Below are positions 24,545 through 34,358 of a stretch of 64,000 bases of DNA, piece by piece; position 1 is the stretch's first letter; the number at the start of each line of letters is the position of its first letter. The notes below the pieces were generated by a model. That model saw only the letters and a list, made by a program, of their open reading frames with translations, ran no database searches and was not told the origin of the DNA. The translations under genes and the position numbers were made by a program. The DNA lies in NCBI RefSeq assembly GCF_013426975.1, contig NZ_JACCPY010000005.1, forward strand, positions 62,001 through 126,000, in the 5' to 3' direction. The DNA comes from Sphaerotilus sulfidivorans. Lineage in GTDB: Bacteria > Pseudomonadota > Gammaproteobacteria > Burkholderiales > Burkholderiaceae_C.

Positions 24545-25048
24545 ATGGATTCTGCCTCCACCTCCGCTTCCGCCGTGACCGCGCCGGCGCCGCTCGACGA
24601 CATCGATCGGCGCATCGTCGATGCGCTGCAGCGGCAGGGCCGCATGACCTTCGACGAGCTGGCCGGACAGGTCCAGCTCTCGGCCTCGGCGGTGCTGCGC
24701 CGGGTGCGCCGGCTCGAGGAGAGCGGCGTCATCGTCGGCTACTCGGCCATCGTGCCGCCGCAGCGCCTGGGCCTGACGGTGACCGCGCTGATCGAGCTGC
24801 GCCTCGAGCCGGGGCCGGCCGCGGCCGACGCGCTGGCCCGTGCGCTGCAGGACTGGCCCGAGGTGGTCGAGTGCCTGCGCCTGGGCTGCGACCCGAGCCG
24901 CTATCAGCTCAGGGTGGTCAGCGCCGACCTGGCGCAGCACGGCCGCTTCATGACCGAACGCCTGCAGATGCTGCCCGGCCTGCGCGACTGCCATGCGCGC
25001 TTCGTGCTCGAGCAGCTGCGCACCGGCCGCTCCGGCCCGGCGGCCTGA
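24545..25048 (+). CDS. Lrp/AsnC-family transcriptional regulator
   Basis: The 167-residue product starts with a Ser/Ala-rich tail, then the Lrp winged helix-turn-helix (LDDIDRRIVDALQRQGRMTFDELAGQVQLSASAVLRRVRRLEESGVI, residues ~17-63) and a RAM ligand-binding domain. The family senses amino acids and regulates their metabolism and transport. The upstream lipase-like gene is in the same direction with about 80 bp between, and a PPK2 gene follows in convergent orientation. The target is unknown. ATG 24545 fits the family; an upstream extension would run into the preceding gene. Confidence 0.9.
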   Translation: MDSASTSASAVTAPAPLDDIDRRIVDALQRQGRMTFDELAGQVQLSASAVLRRVRRLEESGVIVGYSAIVPPQRLGLTVTALIELRLEPGPAAADALARALQDWPEVVECLRLGCDPSRYQLRVVSADLAQHGRFMTERLQMLPGLRDCHARFVLEQLRTGRSGPAA

Positions 25049-25072
25049 GCGCAGGCGCCGGGCAGCGCCGGC

Positions 25073-26311
25073 TCAGGCCGGCGTGCTGCCGGCGAGCTGG
25101 TCCTCGTTGCCATAGGCCTCGCCATAGGCGCTGCCGACCAGGGCCGGCCGGCCGACGATCAGCGGATCGACCGGCCCGAGCGTGCGCAGATCCTTGCGTG
25201 CGTAGGGCATGCGGTGCAGCACATAGCGCATCGCGTTCAGGCGCGCGCGCTTCTTGCAGTCCGACTTGATGACCGTCCACGGCGCGTCCTGGGTGTCGGT
25301 GTGCAGGAACATCGCCTCCTTGGCACGGGTGTAGTCGTCCCATTTGTCGAGGCTGGCCTTGTCGATCGGGCTGAGCTTCCACTGCTTGAGCGGATGTGTC
25401 TCGCGCTCCTTGAAGCGGCGGCGCTGCTCGGCGCGGCTGACCGAGAACCAGAACTTGAACAGGAAGATGCCGTTGCGCACCAGATTGCGCTCGAACTCGG
25501 GCGCCTCGCGCATGAACTGCTCGTACTGCGCATCGGTGCAGAAGCCCATGACCCGCTCGACGCCGGCGCGGTTGTACCAGGAGCGGTCGAACAGCACGAT
25601 CTCGCCGCGGGTCGGCAGGTGCTGCACGTAGCGCTGGAAGTACCACTGGCCGCTCTCGATCTCGCTGGGCTTCTCCAGCGCGACGACGCGCGCGCCGCGC
25701 GGGTTGAGGTGTTCCATGAAGCGCTTGATCGTGCCGCCCTTGCCCGCGGCGTCGCGGCCCTCGAACAGGATGACGACGCGCGCGCCGGTCTCCTTCACCC
25801 ACGCCTGCAGCTTCAGCAGCTCGACCTGCAGCCGGTACTTCTGCTGCTCGTAGTTCTTGCGCGCCATCAGGTGGCGGTAGGGATAGGCGCCGTCGCGCCA
25901 GCCCGGCGCCAGCTCGGTGTCCGGATCGACGCCGGGCATCGGCACGGGCTGGCGCCGGGCGGCCATCGAGCCGCGCATCAGCGCCAGATCGTCCGGCGAG
26001 GAGCCGGCGATCAGCGCCTGCAGCTGGTCGCGCCAGGTGGTGTCGTCGATCTCGCCGCGCTGGCGCCTGGCCATCACGTCCGACAGCGCCATCTCGCGCG
26101 AGGCCTGCGCGGCCTCGGTCGCGGCCTGGACCTCGTAGTGCTCCAGCCTGGTGGCGGTGATCGGTGCGGACTTGTCGGCCATCTCGACCGGCGCGGCCTG
26201 CTTGCGCCGCCGGGGTGCCCGGGGTGAACTTGGGGGCGCGGCGGCGGCGGGCGGTTCGCTGGTCACTTCGGGCGTGACGGTCGAGGGGCGGGTGCGGGTG
26301 CGAGCGGTCAT
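25073..26311 (-). CDS. Polyphosphate kinase 2 family protein
   Basis: The 412-residue protein has the PPK2 core: a Walker A-like VVILFEGRDAAGKGGTIKRF (~180-200), the lid Walker B region EIVLFDRSWYNRAGVERVMGF (~238-258) and the late RRRFKERETHPLKQWKLSPID with catalytic basic residues. PPK2 enzymes transfer phosphate between polyphosphate and nucleotides (usually polyP-driven GDP or ADP phosphorylation). An unusually long N-terminal region (about 110-150 residues rich in Ala, Pro and Arg) precedes the core, so total length exceeds the typical 260-300. ATG 26311 has AGGGA upstream. The gene is divergent from purT, so polyphosphate and purine functions flank one promoter region. Confidence 0.9.
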   Translation of the reverse strand: MTARTRTRPSTVTPEVTSEPPAAAAPPSSPRAPRRRKQAAPVEMADKSAPITATRLEHYEVQAATEAAQASREMALSDVMARRQRGEIDDTTWRDQLQALIAGSSPDDLALMRGSMAARRQPVPMPGVDPDTELAPGWRDGAYPYRHLMARKNYEQQKYRLQVELLKLQAWVKETGARVVILFEGRDAAGKGGTIKRFMEHLNPRGARVVALEKPSEIESGQWYFQRYVQHLPTRGEIVLFDRSWYNRAGVERVMGFCTDAQYEQFMREAPEFERNLVRNGIFLFKFWFSVSRAEQRRRFKERETHPLKQWKLSPIDKASLDKWDDYTRAKEAMFLHTDTQDAPWTVIKSDCKKRARLNAMRYVLHRMPYARKDLRTLGPVDPLIVGRPALVGSAYGEAYGNEDQLAGSTPA

Positions 26312-26462
26312 GGCGGAATCCCTGGTCGGTGTTCGAGATGGGCCGAACGATGGGTGCAGATGACAGCATCATGAAAATCCCGCGCGGCGCCGTCCTTGCG
26401 GAGGGTCAATTTCAGGCCAGCCGGCACAATGGAGGATTGCTCACGTCCTGCCAGGAGCCTGC

Positions 26463-27665
26463 ATGAAACCGATCGGAACCCCGCTGTCCGCCCATGCCAC
26501 CCGCGTCATGCTGCTCGGCAGCGGCGAGCTCGGCAAGGAAGTGCTGATCGCGCTGCAGCGCCTCGGCGTCGAGACGATCGCGGTCGACCGCTACGACAAC
26601 GCGCCCGGCCAGCAGGTCGCGCACCACGCCCGCACCATCGCGATGAGCGATGCGGCGCAGCTGCGCGCGCTGATCGAGACCGAGCGGCCCGACCTGGTGG
26701 TGCCCGAGATCGAGGCGATCGCCACGCCGGAGCTGGAGCGGCTCGAGGCCGAGGGCGTCGTGCGCGTCATCCCGACCGCCCGTGCCGCGCGCCTGACGAT
26801 GGACCGCGAGGGCATCCGCCGCCTCGCTGCCGAGACGCTCGGCCTGCCGACCAGCCCCTACCGCTTCTGCGACTCGCTCGAGGAGTTGCAGGCGGCGATC
26901 GACGCCGGCATCGGCTATCCCTGCGTGGTCAAGCCGGTGATGAGCAGCTCCGGCAAGGGCCAGAGCCGGCTCGACGGTCCCGACGACGTGCGCAAGGCCT
27001 GGGACCACGCGATGGCGGGCGGTCGGGTCAGCCACGGCCGCGTCATCGTCGAGGGCTTCATCGACTTCGACTACGAGATCACGCTGCTGACGGTGCGCGC
27101 GCTCGGCGCCGACGGCCAGGTCGAGACGCACTTCTGCGACCCGATCGGCCACCTGCAGGTGAAGGGCGACTATGTCGAGAGCTGGCAGCCGCACCCGATG
27201 CGGCCGGCGGCGCTGGCCGAGGCGCAGCGCATCGCGCGTGTCGTCACCGACGACCTCGGCGGCCAGGGCCTGTTTGGCGTCGAGCTGTTCGTCCGTGGCG
27301 ATCAGGTCTGGTTCAGCGAGGTCAGCCCGCGCCCGCACGACACCGGCATGGTGACGATGTGCACCCAGTGGCAGAACGAGTTCGAGCTGCACGCCCGCGC
27401 CATTCTCGGCCTGCCGGTGGACACCGCGCTGAAGTCGGCCGGCGCCAGCGCGGTCATCTACGGCGGCGTCGAGGCCGAGGGGCTGGTCTTCGACGGCGTC
27501 GACGAGGCGCTGCGGGTGCCGCGCTCCGAGGTGCGCCTGTTCGGCAAGCCCGAGAGCTTCGAGCGCCGGCGCATGGGCGTGGCGCTGGTGCGCAACGAGG
27601 ACGTGGAGAAGGCCCGCGAACAGGCCCGTCTGGCCGCCTCGAAGGTGCGTCCGCGCCGGCCCTGA
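26463..27665 (+). CDS. purT: Formate-dependent phosphoribosylglycinamide formyltransferase
   Basis: The 400-residue protein is GAR transformylase 2, which uses formate and ATP to formylate GAR in purine synthesis. Visible landmarks are [21 protein letters not shown] (N-terminal fold), ATP-grasp residues [65 protein letters not shown], and a C-terminal SYGG-like domain. Length is typical for PurT. ATG 26463 follows AGGAG. It is independent of folate, unlike PurN. It precedes the ProQ-like gene in the same direction with about 65 bp between. Confidence 0.95.
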   Translation: MKPIGTPLSAHATRVMLLGSGELGKEVLIALQRLGVETIAVDRYDNAPGQQVAHHARTIAMSDAAQLRALIETERPDLVVPEIEAIATPELERLEAEGVVRVIPTARAARLTMDREGIRRLAAETLGLPTSPYRFCDSLEELQAAIDAGIGYPCVVKPVMSSSGKGQSRLDGPDDVRKAWDHAMAGGRVSHGRVIVEGFIDFDYEITLLTVRALGADGQVETHFCDPIGHLQVKGDYVESWQPHPMRPAALAEAQRIARVVTDDLGGQGLFGVELFVRGDQVWFSEVSPRPHDTGMVTMCTQWQNEFELHARAILGLPVDTALKSAGASAVIYGGVEAEGLVFDGVDEALRVPRSEVRLFGKPESFERRRMGVALVRNEDVEKAREQARLAASKVRPRRP

Positions 27666-27730
27666 AGGCGTCCGGTCCCGACTCGGGCCACAATCGCGAC
27701 TTCCGTTGCCAACACCGTTCCACCAGAACC

Positions 27731-28807
27731 ATGTCCACCCCCGAGATCCCGACCGACGCCGAGGTCACCGCCGCCACTCCGGCTCCCGAGACCCCCGCGC
27801 CGATCGAGGCAGCCGCCGTCTCCGGTCCGGCCCTTGACGCCGCACCCGAGATCGCCGCCGAAACGGCAGTCGAGCAGACCGCGGCCGCACCGAGCCCGGC
27901 CAAGACTCCGGACATGAGCCCGGCCGAATGCGCCCGCCAGCTGCGCGAGCGCTTTCCGGCGCTGTTCGACGGCCCGGCCCGGCCGCTGAAGCTGCGCATC
28001 CAGGCCGACATTAAGGAGCGTGCGCCGGGCGTGTTCAGCCGCGCGACGCTGTCGGCCTTCCTGCGCCGCCACACCAATTCCACCGCCTATCTGGTCGCGC
28101 TGACCAAGGCTGCCAGCCGCACCGACCTCGACGGCCAGCCCGCCGGCGACATCAGCGACGAGCACCGCACGGTCGCGCAGCAGGAGCTCGACCGCCGCCG
28201 CGCGCTGCACCAGGAGCGCCGCGCCCAGGAAGCGAAGCAGCAGCAGCGCGAGCCGCGCCGTGGCGCTGCCCCGCAGGGCGAGGCCGCCACGGGCGAGCCG
28301 GCCCGCGAGCCGCGCGAGCCTCGTGAGGCACGCCCCCCGCGCGCACCGCGTCCGCCGCGGGGCGAGGGCCGTCCGCCGCGCGAAGCCCGTGAGTCGCGCG
28401 AGCCGCGTGAACCGCGCGCCCCGGGCAGCCGCCCGCCGCACCAGGAGCGCGACGCCCAGGCCCGCCCGCCGCGGGGCGATCGTCCGGAGCGTCAGGACCG
28501 GCCCGCACGGCCGCCGCGTGACGAGGCCGCCCGTGCGGCAGCGGCACCGGTTCGCCAGGAGGCCCCGGTCGAGCGCGTGCAGGACGATCCGCAGCGCCGC
28601 GAGCGCGCCCAGCTGCTGCGCGACTTCGAGCGCAGCTCGCTCAAGCGCTCGAGCTTCTGCGTGCTGCGCGGCGTGCCCGAGGACCAGCTCGACGCGCTGC
28701 TCGCGCAGGCGCGCCGCGAGGCCGCCGAGGCCCCGGCCCGCGCGCCTCAGCGCGAGGAGCAGGGCGAGCGCCGCCCTGGCGGTGCCGGCCGGCCGCCGCG
28801 CCGCTGA
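27731..28807 (+). CDS. ProQ/FinO-domain RNA-binding protein with long RP-rich tail
   Basis: Of 358 residues, a ProQ/FinO domain occupies about 70-150 (AECARQLRERFPALFDGPARPLKLRIQADIKERAPGVFSRATLSAFLRRHTNSTAYL), which in relatives binds structured sRNAs and 3' UTR hairpins as a global RNA chaperone. An acidic/Ala-rich tail precedes it, and a long Arg/Pro/Glu-rich stretch (about 175-300: repeated EPREP, ARPPR and GDRPER units) follows, ending with a short helix AQLLRDFERSSLKRSSFC. The tail is probably disordered and RNA-binding. Gene is same-strand with purT. ATG 27731 lacks a strong Shine-Dalgarno. The tail is the unusual part. Confidence 0.87.
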   Translation: MSTPEIPTDAEVTAATPAPETPAPIEAAAVSGPALDAAPEIAAETAVEQTAAAPSPAKTPDMSPAECARQLRERFPALFDGPARPLKLRIQADIKERAPGVFSRATLSAFLRRHTNSTAYLVALTKAASRTDLDGQPAGDISDEHRTVAQQELDRRRALHQERRAQEAKQQQREPRRGAAPQGEAATGEPAREPREPREARPPRAPRPPRGEGRPPREARESREPREPRAPGSRPPHQERDAQARPPRGDRPERQDRPARPPRDEAARAAAAPVRQEAPVERVQDDPQRRERAQLLRDFERSSLKRSSFCVLRGVPEDQLDALLAQARREAAEAPARAPQREEQGERRPGGAGRPPRR

Positions 28808-29004
28808 GACCTCGCCCAGCGCCTCATCACCCTCGACACAGGCTCGACGCCCGAGCTTGAGGTCGGGTGCGTACCGATGAGCGTGCGCTTGCCGCCGCTC
28901 TTCGCGGCTTGGTCAGCCACATCCAGGTGTCACGATCGGATGCCCCTTCTCGCCCGCCTCCGGCGCAGGTGCGAAGGTCATCCTCACCGACACCCTGGAT
29001 TGCC

Positions 29005-29496
29005 ATGAATCGCTTCACCTTCCTGAGCACCGCGGTGCTGGCGCTGGCCACCGCCGGCGCGGCGCAGGCCGCCGATCCCAAGGCCACCATTGCCGATCTC
29101 GAGGCCCGCCTGACCCGCATCGGTGCGGCCAAGATCGAGGGCACCGACACGGTGGCCGGCAAGACGGTGCCGGCACTGTTCTTCGGCGACCGCAAGATCA
29201 ACGGCAACTACGATGTGGTCGACGCGGTCCGCAAGGCGCATGGCGCCACCGCCACTGTCTTCGTCAAGGACGGCGACGAGTTCGTGCGCATCAGCACCAA
29301 TGTGCTGACGCCGGAGGGCAAGCGGGGCGTGGGCACGCAGCTGGCCCGCAATGCCGCCTACGAGGCGGTCAGCAAGGGCAGCGAATACTGCGGCCCGATC
29401 GACGTGCTGGGCACCGCCTTCGACGCCTGCTACCGGCCGATCAAGGACGGCGGCGGCAAGATCGTCGGCGTGAGCTACATCGGCCACAAGAAGTGA
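29005..29496 (+). CDS. Periplasmic Cache-domain protein
   Basis: The 163-residue protein has a signal peptide ([23 protein letters not shown]) and a Cache-type ligand-binding fold: [64 protein letters not shown] and [33 protein letters not shown]. It resembles the Cache_3/Cache_2 fusion domain seen as the periplasmic sensing part of chemoreceptors. Here it stands alone, and the chemoreceptor gene starts 7 bp downstream, so the two may form a sensor complex. No membrane helix follows the domain. Ligand unknown. Confidence 0.8.
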   Translation: MNRFTFLSTAVLALATAGAAQAADPKATIADLEARLTRIGAAKIEGTDTVAGKTVPALFFGDRKINGNYDVVDAVRKAHGATATVFVKDGDEFVRISTNVLTPEGKRGVGTQLARNAAYEAVSKGSEYCGPIDVLGTAFDACYRPIKDGGGKIVGVSYIGHKK

Positions 29497-29503
29497 GCCT
29501 GTC

Positions 29504-31099
29504 ATGGCTGCTTCCCATGCCGCGCGCGAGCGGTTCTCGCGTCTGAGCCTGGGCACCCGGCTCAGTCTGGGCTTCGGTGTCGGCGTCGTGCTGGCCGGTG
29601 CCGTGGGCGGCGTCGGTCTGGCGGGGCTGCATCAGGTCGGCAGTCGCACCGACGAGCTGTCGGCCCGCTGGCTGCCCGGCGTGGCCCAGCTGGCCACCAG
29701 CCGGGCTGCGCTGCTGGAGATGCGGGACTTCGAGGTCAGGCACAGCCGCACCGACGATCGCAGCTATCACGCCGAGTACGAGGAGAAGATCACTGCGGCG
29801 CTGAAAGCCGCCGACGAGGCGCTCGCCGCCTATGCCGCCAGTGCGGCTTCCGACGAGGCGACCCGCGCGCATCTGGAGAGCTTCCGCAAGGCCTGGGAGG
29901 CCTACCAGAAGACCCAGCAGCAGGTGGTGTCGCTCGGTCGGGAGGGCAAGCAGCAGGATGCCGCCGACATCAGCGACGGTGCCGCCAGCATGCATGTCGA
30001 CGAGGCGCTGGTCGCGCTCGACCAGCTCTGGAAGCACACCCTCGCGTCGGGCAGCCAGGCCAGTGCCGAGGCCGCGGCCATCCAGTCGACCGCGATGAAG
30101 TCGATGGGCGCGCTGCTGCTGCTGGCGGTGCTCTCAGGCAGTGCGCTGGCCTGGCTGATCGTGCGCAGCCTGCGCCGCCAGCTCGGGGGCGAGCCGGCGG
30201 TGGCGGTCGAGATCGCGCGTTCGGTGGCGGGCGGCGACCTGTGCACACCGGTGCCGGTGCGTGCCGGCGACACCGACAGCCTGATGGCCCAGCTCCAGGC
30301 GATGCAGGTCTCGCTGGTGCGGGCGGTCAGCGCGGTGCGGCAGGGCTCCGAGCAGGTGGCCGACACCAGCAGCCAGATCGCCCAGGGCAACCGCGACCTC
30401 TCGGCCCGCACCGAGCAGCAGGCCGCGGCGCTGGAGGAGACCGCCGCGACCATGGAGCAGCTCGGCACCACGGTGCGCCACAACGCCGACAACGCCCGCC
30501 AGGCCAGTGCGGTGGCGCGCGAGTCGTCCCAGGTCGCCGCGCAGGGCGGCGAGGTGGTCACCCAGGTGGTGCAGACGATGCGCGGCATTCACGAGGCCTC
30601 GCGCAAGATCGCCGACATCATCGGCGTGATCGACGGCATCGCCTTCCAGACCAACATCCTGGCGCTGAACGCGGCGGTGGAGGCCGCACGGGCCGGCGAG
30701 CAGGGCCGTGGCTTCGCGGTGGTGGCGGGCGAGGTGCGCACGCTGGCGCTGCGCTCGGCCGAGGCCGCGCGCGAGATCAAGTCGCTGATCTCCACCAGCG
30801 TCGATCGCGTCGAGCAGGGCTCGATGCAGGCCGACGAGGCCGGGCGCAAGATGCAGGAGATCGTGAGCTCGATCCAGCGGGTGGCCGATCTGGTCGGCGA
30901 GATCAGCGTTGCCAGCGAGGAGCAGAGCACCGGCGTGGCCCAGGTCGGCCAGGCCGTCTCGCAGATGGACCAGGTCACGCAGCAGAACGCCGGGCTGGTC
31001 AGCCAGGGCACCTCGTCGGCCGAGCATCTGGCCGAGCAGGCGCAGTCGCTGGTCGAGGCGGTCGCGGTGTTCCGGGTCGATGCGCACGATCGACACTGA
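29504..31099 (+). CDS. Methyl-accepting chemotaxis protein
   Basis: The 531-residue protein has a membrane segment near 20-42, a periplasmic four-helix-like sensor (45-200), a second membrane segment (~200-222), a HAMP linker and a signalling domain with [44 protein letters not shown], the highly conserved CheA/CheW-binding hairpin. Glu/Gln-rich segments ([34 protein letters not shown]) are likely methylation sites. It sits 7 bp after the Cache protein, its probable sensing partner. A bidirectional terminator follows. Confidence 0.93.
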   Translation: MAASHAARERFSRLSLGTRLSLGFGVGVVLAGAVGGVGLAGLHQVGSRTDELSARWLPGVAQLATSRAALLEMRDFEVRHSRTDDRSYHAEYEEKITAALKAADEALAAYAASAASDEATRAHLESFRKAWEAYQKTQQQVVSLGREGKQQDAADISDGAASMHVDEALVALDQLWKHTLASGSQASAEAAAIQSTAMKSMGALLLLAVLSGSALAWLIVRSLRRQLGGEPAVAVEIARSVAGGDLCTPVPVRAGDTDSLMAQLQAMQVSLVRAVSAVRQGSEQVADTSSQIAQGNRDLSARTEQQAAALEETAATMEQLGTTVRHNADNARQASAVARESSQVAAQGGEVVTQVVQTMRGIHEASRKIADIIGVIDGIAFQTNILALNAAVEAARAGEQGRGFAVVAGEVRTLALRSAEAAREIKSLISTSVDRVEQGSMQADEAGRKMQEIVSSIQRVADLVGEISVASEEQSTGVAQVGQAVSQMDQVTQQNAGLVSQGTSSAEHLAEQAQSLVEAVAVFRVDAHDRH

Positions 31100-31119
31100 A
31101 CCCGCTGCGCCATGAAGAA

Positions 31120-31143
31120 GGGGCCGCATCTGCGGCCCCTTTT
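31120..31143. terminator. Bidirectional intrinsic terminator
   Basis: GGGGCCGC-ATCT-GCGGCCCC followed by TTTT on the plus strand ends the chemoreceptor gene; the minus strand reads the same stem followed by TTCTTC beyond the metK stop. It is well placed between convergent genes. Confidence 0.85.
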
Positions 31144-31173
31144 GTCATTGGGTCATCGCGTCAGCGCCCCGGC

Positions 31174-32355
31174 TCACAGGCCGGCGGCGGCGCGCAGCAG
31201 CTGCGCCTTGTCGGTGCGCTCCCAGGCGAACTCCGGCTCCTCGCGGCCGAAGTGGCCGTAGGCGGCGGTCTTCGAGTAGATCGGGCGCAGCAGGTCGAGC
31301 ATCTGGATGATGCCCTTCGGGCGCAGGTCGAAGTGCTCGTGCACCAGCGCGGCGATCCGGTCGTCGGAGATCACGCCGGTGCCTTCGGTGTAGACCGTGA
31401 TGTTGATCGGGCGGGCCACGCCGATCGCGTAGCTCACCTGGATCTGGCACTGGCGCGCCAGGCCGGCGGCCACGATGTTCTTGGCGACATAGCGCGCGGC
31501 GTAGGCGGCCGAGCGGTCCACCTTCGTCGGATCCTTGCCCGAGAAGGCGCCGCCGCCGTGCGGGCAGGCGCCGCCGTAGGTGTCGACGATGATCTTGCGG
31601 CCGGTCAGGCCGCAGTCGCCCTGCGGGCCGCCGATGACGAAGCGGCCGGTCGGGTTGATCAGGTACTGGGTGTCCTGCAGCCATTCCTTGGGCAGCACCG
31701 GCTTGATGATCTCCTCGATGCAGGCCTCGTAGAAGCTGGCCTTCATCTTCGTGGCCGTCTCGCTCTGGTCGGGGCTGTGCTGGGTGGAGAGCACCACGGT
31801 GTCGATGCTGTGGGGCTTGCCGTCCACATAGCGCATCGTGATCTGGCTCTTGGCGTCCGGGCGCAGGAAGGGCAGGCGGCCGTCCTTGCGCAGCTGCGCC
31901 TGGCGCTCGACCACGCGGTGCGCGTAGTAGATCGGCGCGGGCATCAGCTCAGGGGTCTCGTCGCAGGCGTAGCCGAACATCAGGCCCTGGTCGCCTGCGC
32001 CGGTGTTCAAGTGGTCGTCGGAGGCGTGGTCGACGCCCTGGGCGATGTCGTTCGACTGCTTGTCGTAGGCCACCAGCACCGCGCAGCCCTTGTAGTCGAT
32101 GCCGTACTCGGTGTTGTCGTAGCCGATGCGCTTGATCGTGTCGCGCGCGACCTGGATGTAGTCGACATGCGCGTTGGTGGTGATCTCGCCGGCCAGCACG
32201 ACCAGACCGGTGTTGGTCAGCGTCTCGGCGGCCACGCGCGAGCGCGGGTCCTGCGCCAGGATGGCGTCGAGGATCGCGTCCGAGATCTGGTCGGCCACCT
32301 TGTCGGGGTGTCCTTCGGACACCGATTCGGACGTGAAGAGGAAATCGTTCGCCAC
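31174..32355 (-). CDS. metK: S-adenosylmethionine synthetase
   Basis: The 393-residue product makes SAM from methionine and ATP. Landmarks are the N-terminal [27 protein letters not shown], the ATP-binding [12 protein letters not shown] and [16 protein letters not shown] and the C-terminal [10 protein letters not shown]. The start is GTG at 32355 (complement of CAC) preceded by AGGAG with 7 bases of spacing. A hairpin TGCCGAAA/TTTCGGCA lies upstream at 32452-32476. It is divergent from the first LpxL-type gene, the usual betaproteobacterial arrangement. Confidence 0.96.
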   Translation of the reverse strand: MANDFLFTSESVSEGHPDKVADQISDAILDAILAQDPRSRVAAETLTNTGLVVLAGEITTNAHVDYIQVARDTIKRIGYDNTEYGIDYKGCAVLVAYDKQSNDIAQGVDHASDDHLNTGAGDQGLMFGYACDETPELMPAPIYYAHRVVERQAQLRKDGRLPFLRPDAKSQITMRYVDGKPHSIDTVVLSTQHSPDQSETATKMKASFYEACIEEIIKPVLPKEWLQDTQYLINPTGRFVIGGPQGDCGLTGRKIIVDTYGGACPHGGGAFSGKDPTKVDRSAAYAARYVAKNIVAAGLARQCQIQVSYAIGVARPINITVYTEGTGVISDDRIAALVHEHFDLRPKGIIQMLDLLRPIYSKTAAYGHFGREEPEFAWERTDKAQLLRAAAGL

Positions 32356-32451
32356 TTATAAACTCCTGTGATCCAAACAAGCTTTTCGGCGCGTGTCGCC
32401 GTGCTGTTGAGGAGCCTGCGGCGAACGCTTTAGCGGCATTTTTTCCACTTC

Positions 32452-32476
32452 TGCCGAAAATCTCTCGATTTCGGCA
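32452..32476. promoter_or_regulatory. Hairpin in the metK / acyltransferase intergenic region
   Basis: TGCCGAAA (32452-32459) and TTTCGGCA (32469-32476) are perfect 8-bp arms. The hairpin lies in the 195-bp gap between divergent metK and lpxL-type genes, where an operator or leader structure is plausible. I do not recognise a known SAM-responsive riboswitch in it. Confidence 0.4.
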
Positions 32477-32550
32477 GGTGGCGTGCCCGGTCAAGACCCG
32501 GCCCGTCGCCCCGCAAGTTGTTCCTTAACTCGGCGAATGTGACGAATTCT

Positions 32551-33465
32551 ATGCCCGTGATCGCCTCCCTGTTCAACGCCGCCTCGAAGGCCCCGCTGCC
32601 GTTGCTCCATCGCATCGGCGCGCTGCTGGGCTGGGTCACCTGGTGCGCCTCGCCGACCTACCGGCGCCGTCTGGCGGCCAACATCGCCCAGGCCGGTCTG
32701 CCGGCGGCGACCCGGCGCCTGGCGGTGGTCTCGGCCGGGCGCATGGTGGCCGAGCTGCCCTGGCTGTGGTGCCGCCGGCCTGATGCGCCGCTGGGCGACA
32801 TCGTGCGCTGGGAGGGCGCCGAGCATGTCGAGGCGGCGCTGGCGCGCGGCCGCGGCCTGGTGATGCTCACGCCGCATCTGGGCTGCTTCGAGATCATCGC
32901 GCAGGCCTATGCCGAGCGCTGGGGCGGCCAGCGCGCGATGACGGCGCTGTACCGCCCGGCGCGCCAGCCCTGGCTGCGCGATCTGGTGGCGCAGTCGCGC
33001 AACCGCCCCGGCCTGGAGACGGCGCCGGCAACGCTGGCCGGCGTGCGTCAGATGATCCGCGCGCTGCGCAAGGGCGGCACGATCGGCCTGCTGCCCGACC
33101 AGGTGCCGCCCGACGGCCTGGGCGTGTGGGCACCCTTCTTCGGCCGCGAGGCCTACACGATGACGCTGGCCGCGCGACTGGTGCAGCAGACCGGCGCCGA
33201 CTGGCTGCTGCTGGCCTGCGAGCGCCTGCCGGGCGGCCGCGGCTTCGTCATCCGCGCCAGCCTGCCCGACGAGGCACTGCCCGCCAGCGCCGACGAGCCC
33301 GATGCCGAGCGCCTGGCGGTGCGCAGCGCCGGCATCGTCAATCGCGCGATGGAGCGGCTGATCCGCCAGAATCCCGGCCAGTATCTGTGGGGCTATCACC
33401 GCTACAAGGCGCCGCGTGCGCTGGCGGAGCCTGCCCCCGCGCCTGCTTCCGACGCTTCCGCATGA
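32551..33465 (+). CDS. Lysophospholipid/lipid A acyltransferase, LpxL (HtrB) type, copy 1
   Basis: The 304-residue protein has an N-terminal membrane region and the LPLAT acyltransferase fold with the HX4E motif HLGCFE (His109, Glu114), followed by LYRPARQPWLRDLV and GTIGLLPDQVPPDGLGVWAPFFGREAYTM. LpxL-type enzymes add secondary acyl chains to lipid A (Kdo2-lipid IVA) at the inner membrane. ATG 32551 fits the family; no Shine-Dalgarno is seen. It overlaps the next copy by ATGA and so is coupled to it. Confidence 0.9.
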   Translation: MPVIASLFNAASKAPLPLLHRIGALLGWVTWCASPTYRRRLAANIAQAGLPAATRRLAVVSAGRMVAELPWLWCRRPDAPLGDIVRWEGAEHVEAALARGRGLVMLTPHLGCFEIIAQAYAERWGGQRAMTALYRPARQPWLRDLVAQSRNRPGLETAPATLAGVRQMIRALRKGGTIGLLPDQVPPDGLGVWAPFFGREAYTMTLAARLVQQTGADWLLLACERLPGGRGFVIRASLPDEALPASADEPDAERLAVRSAGIVNRAMERLIRQNPGQYLWGYHRYKAPRALAEPAPAPASDASA

Positions 33466-34358
33466 AATCCTTTCTCTCGAACATGGCCGCCCGGCTGGTG
33501 CTCGGCCTGCTGTGGCTGCTGCACTGGCTGCCGCTGGGCCTGCAGACCCGCCTCGGCCAGGGGCTGGGCGCGCTGCTTTGGCGGCTGGGCAAGTCGCGTC
33601 GGCGCATCGCGCTGCGCAACCTCGCGCTGTGCCTGCCCGAGAAGACGCCGGCCGAGCGCGAAGCGCTCGCCCGTGCGCACTTCGGCTGGCTGGGCCGCAG
33701 CTTTCTCGAGCGCGGCATGCTCTGGTACGCCTCGCGCGAGCGGCTGTCGCGCCTGATCCAGGTCGAGGGCGACGTGAAGCTGGCCGAGCGCAGCGAGCGC
33801 CCGGTCATGTGGCTGGTGCCGCATTTCCTGGCGCTGGACGTGGCCGGCGTCAGCGTGCTGCTGAACCAGGGCCGCCATGCCGGCTCGATCTATCAGGCGC
33901 AGAGCAATCCGGTCTTCGATGCGGCGATGCGCCGTGGCCGGCTGCGCTTCGGCAACGCAGAGATCTTCGCCCGCAGCGAAGGCGCGCGCGCGCTGATGCG
34001 CGCCATCAAGCGCGGCGACGCCTTCTTCAACCTGCCCGACATGGACTTCGGCGCGCGCGACGCGGCCTTCGTGCCCTTCTTCGGCGTGCCGGCCGCGACG
34101 CTGCTGGCGCCGTCGCGCATGGCGCGTGCGCTGGGCATGGTGGTGCAGCCGGTGGTCAGCGAGATGCTGCCCGGCGGCCAGGGCTGGCGCATCCGCTTCC
34201 TCGAACCCTGGACCGACTTTCCCACCGAGGACGCGGTGGCCGACACCGCGCGCATGAACCGCTGGATCGAGCAGGAGGTGCGCCGCCTGCCCGAGCAGTA
34301 CCTGTGGGTGCACAAGCGCTTCAAGACCCGGCCCGAGGGCGAGGCGGGGCTGTACTGA
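33462..34358 (+). CDS. Lipid A acyltransferase, LpxL (HtrB) type, copy 2
   Basis: The 298-residue protein starts with an N-terminal membrane anchor (MAARLVLGLLWLLHWLPLGL), then the acyltransferase motif with HX4D (HFLALD: His121, Asp126), GSIYQAQSNPVFDAAMRRGR, and MDFGARDAAFVPFFGVPAATL. ATG 33462 overlaps the stop of copy 1 (ATGA). Two tandem copies next to metK and dapF are a familiar Burkholderiales arrangement, so the pair probably adds two different acyl chains. Downstream, the expected dapF is separated by a toxin-antitoxin module. Confidence 0.9.
   Translation: MKSFLSNMAARLVLGLLWLLHWLPLGLQTRLGQGLGALLWRLGKSRRRIALRNLALCLPEKTPAEREALARAHFGWLGRSFLERGMLWYASRERLSRLIQVEGDVKLAERSERPVMWLVPHFLALDVAGVSVLLNQGRHAGSIYQAQSNPVFDAAMRRGRLRFGNAEIFARSEGARALMRAIKRGDAFFNLPDMDFGARDAAFVPFFGVPAATLLAPSRMARALGMVVQPVVSEMLPGGQGWRIRFLEPWTDFPTEDAVADTARMNRWIEQEVRRLPEQYLWVHKRFKTRPEGEAGLY

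Noticed and set aside
32356-32550. SAM riboswitch upstream of metK
   Set aside because: A hairpin is present but I could not align any known SAM riboswitch core to it; the GTG start and Shine-Dalgarno sit outside the hairpin.
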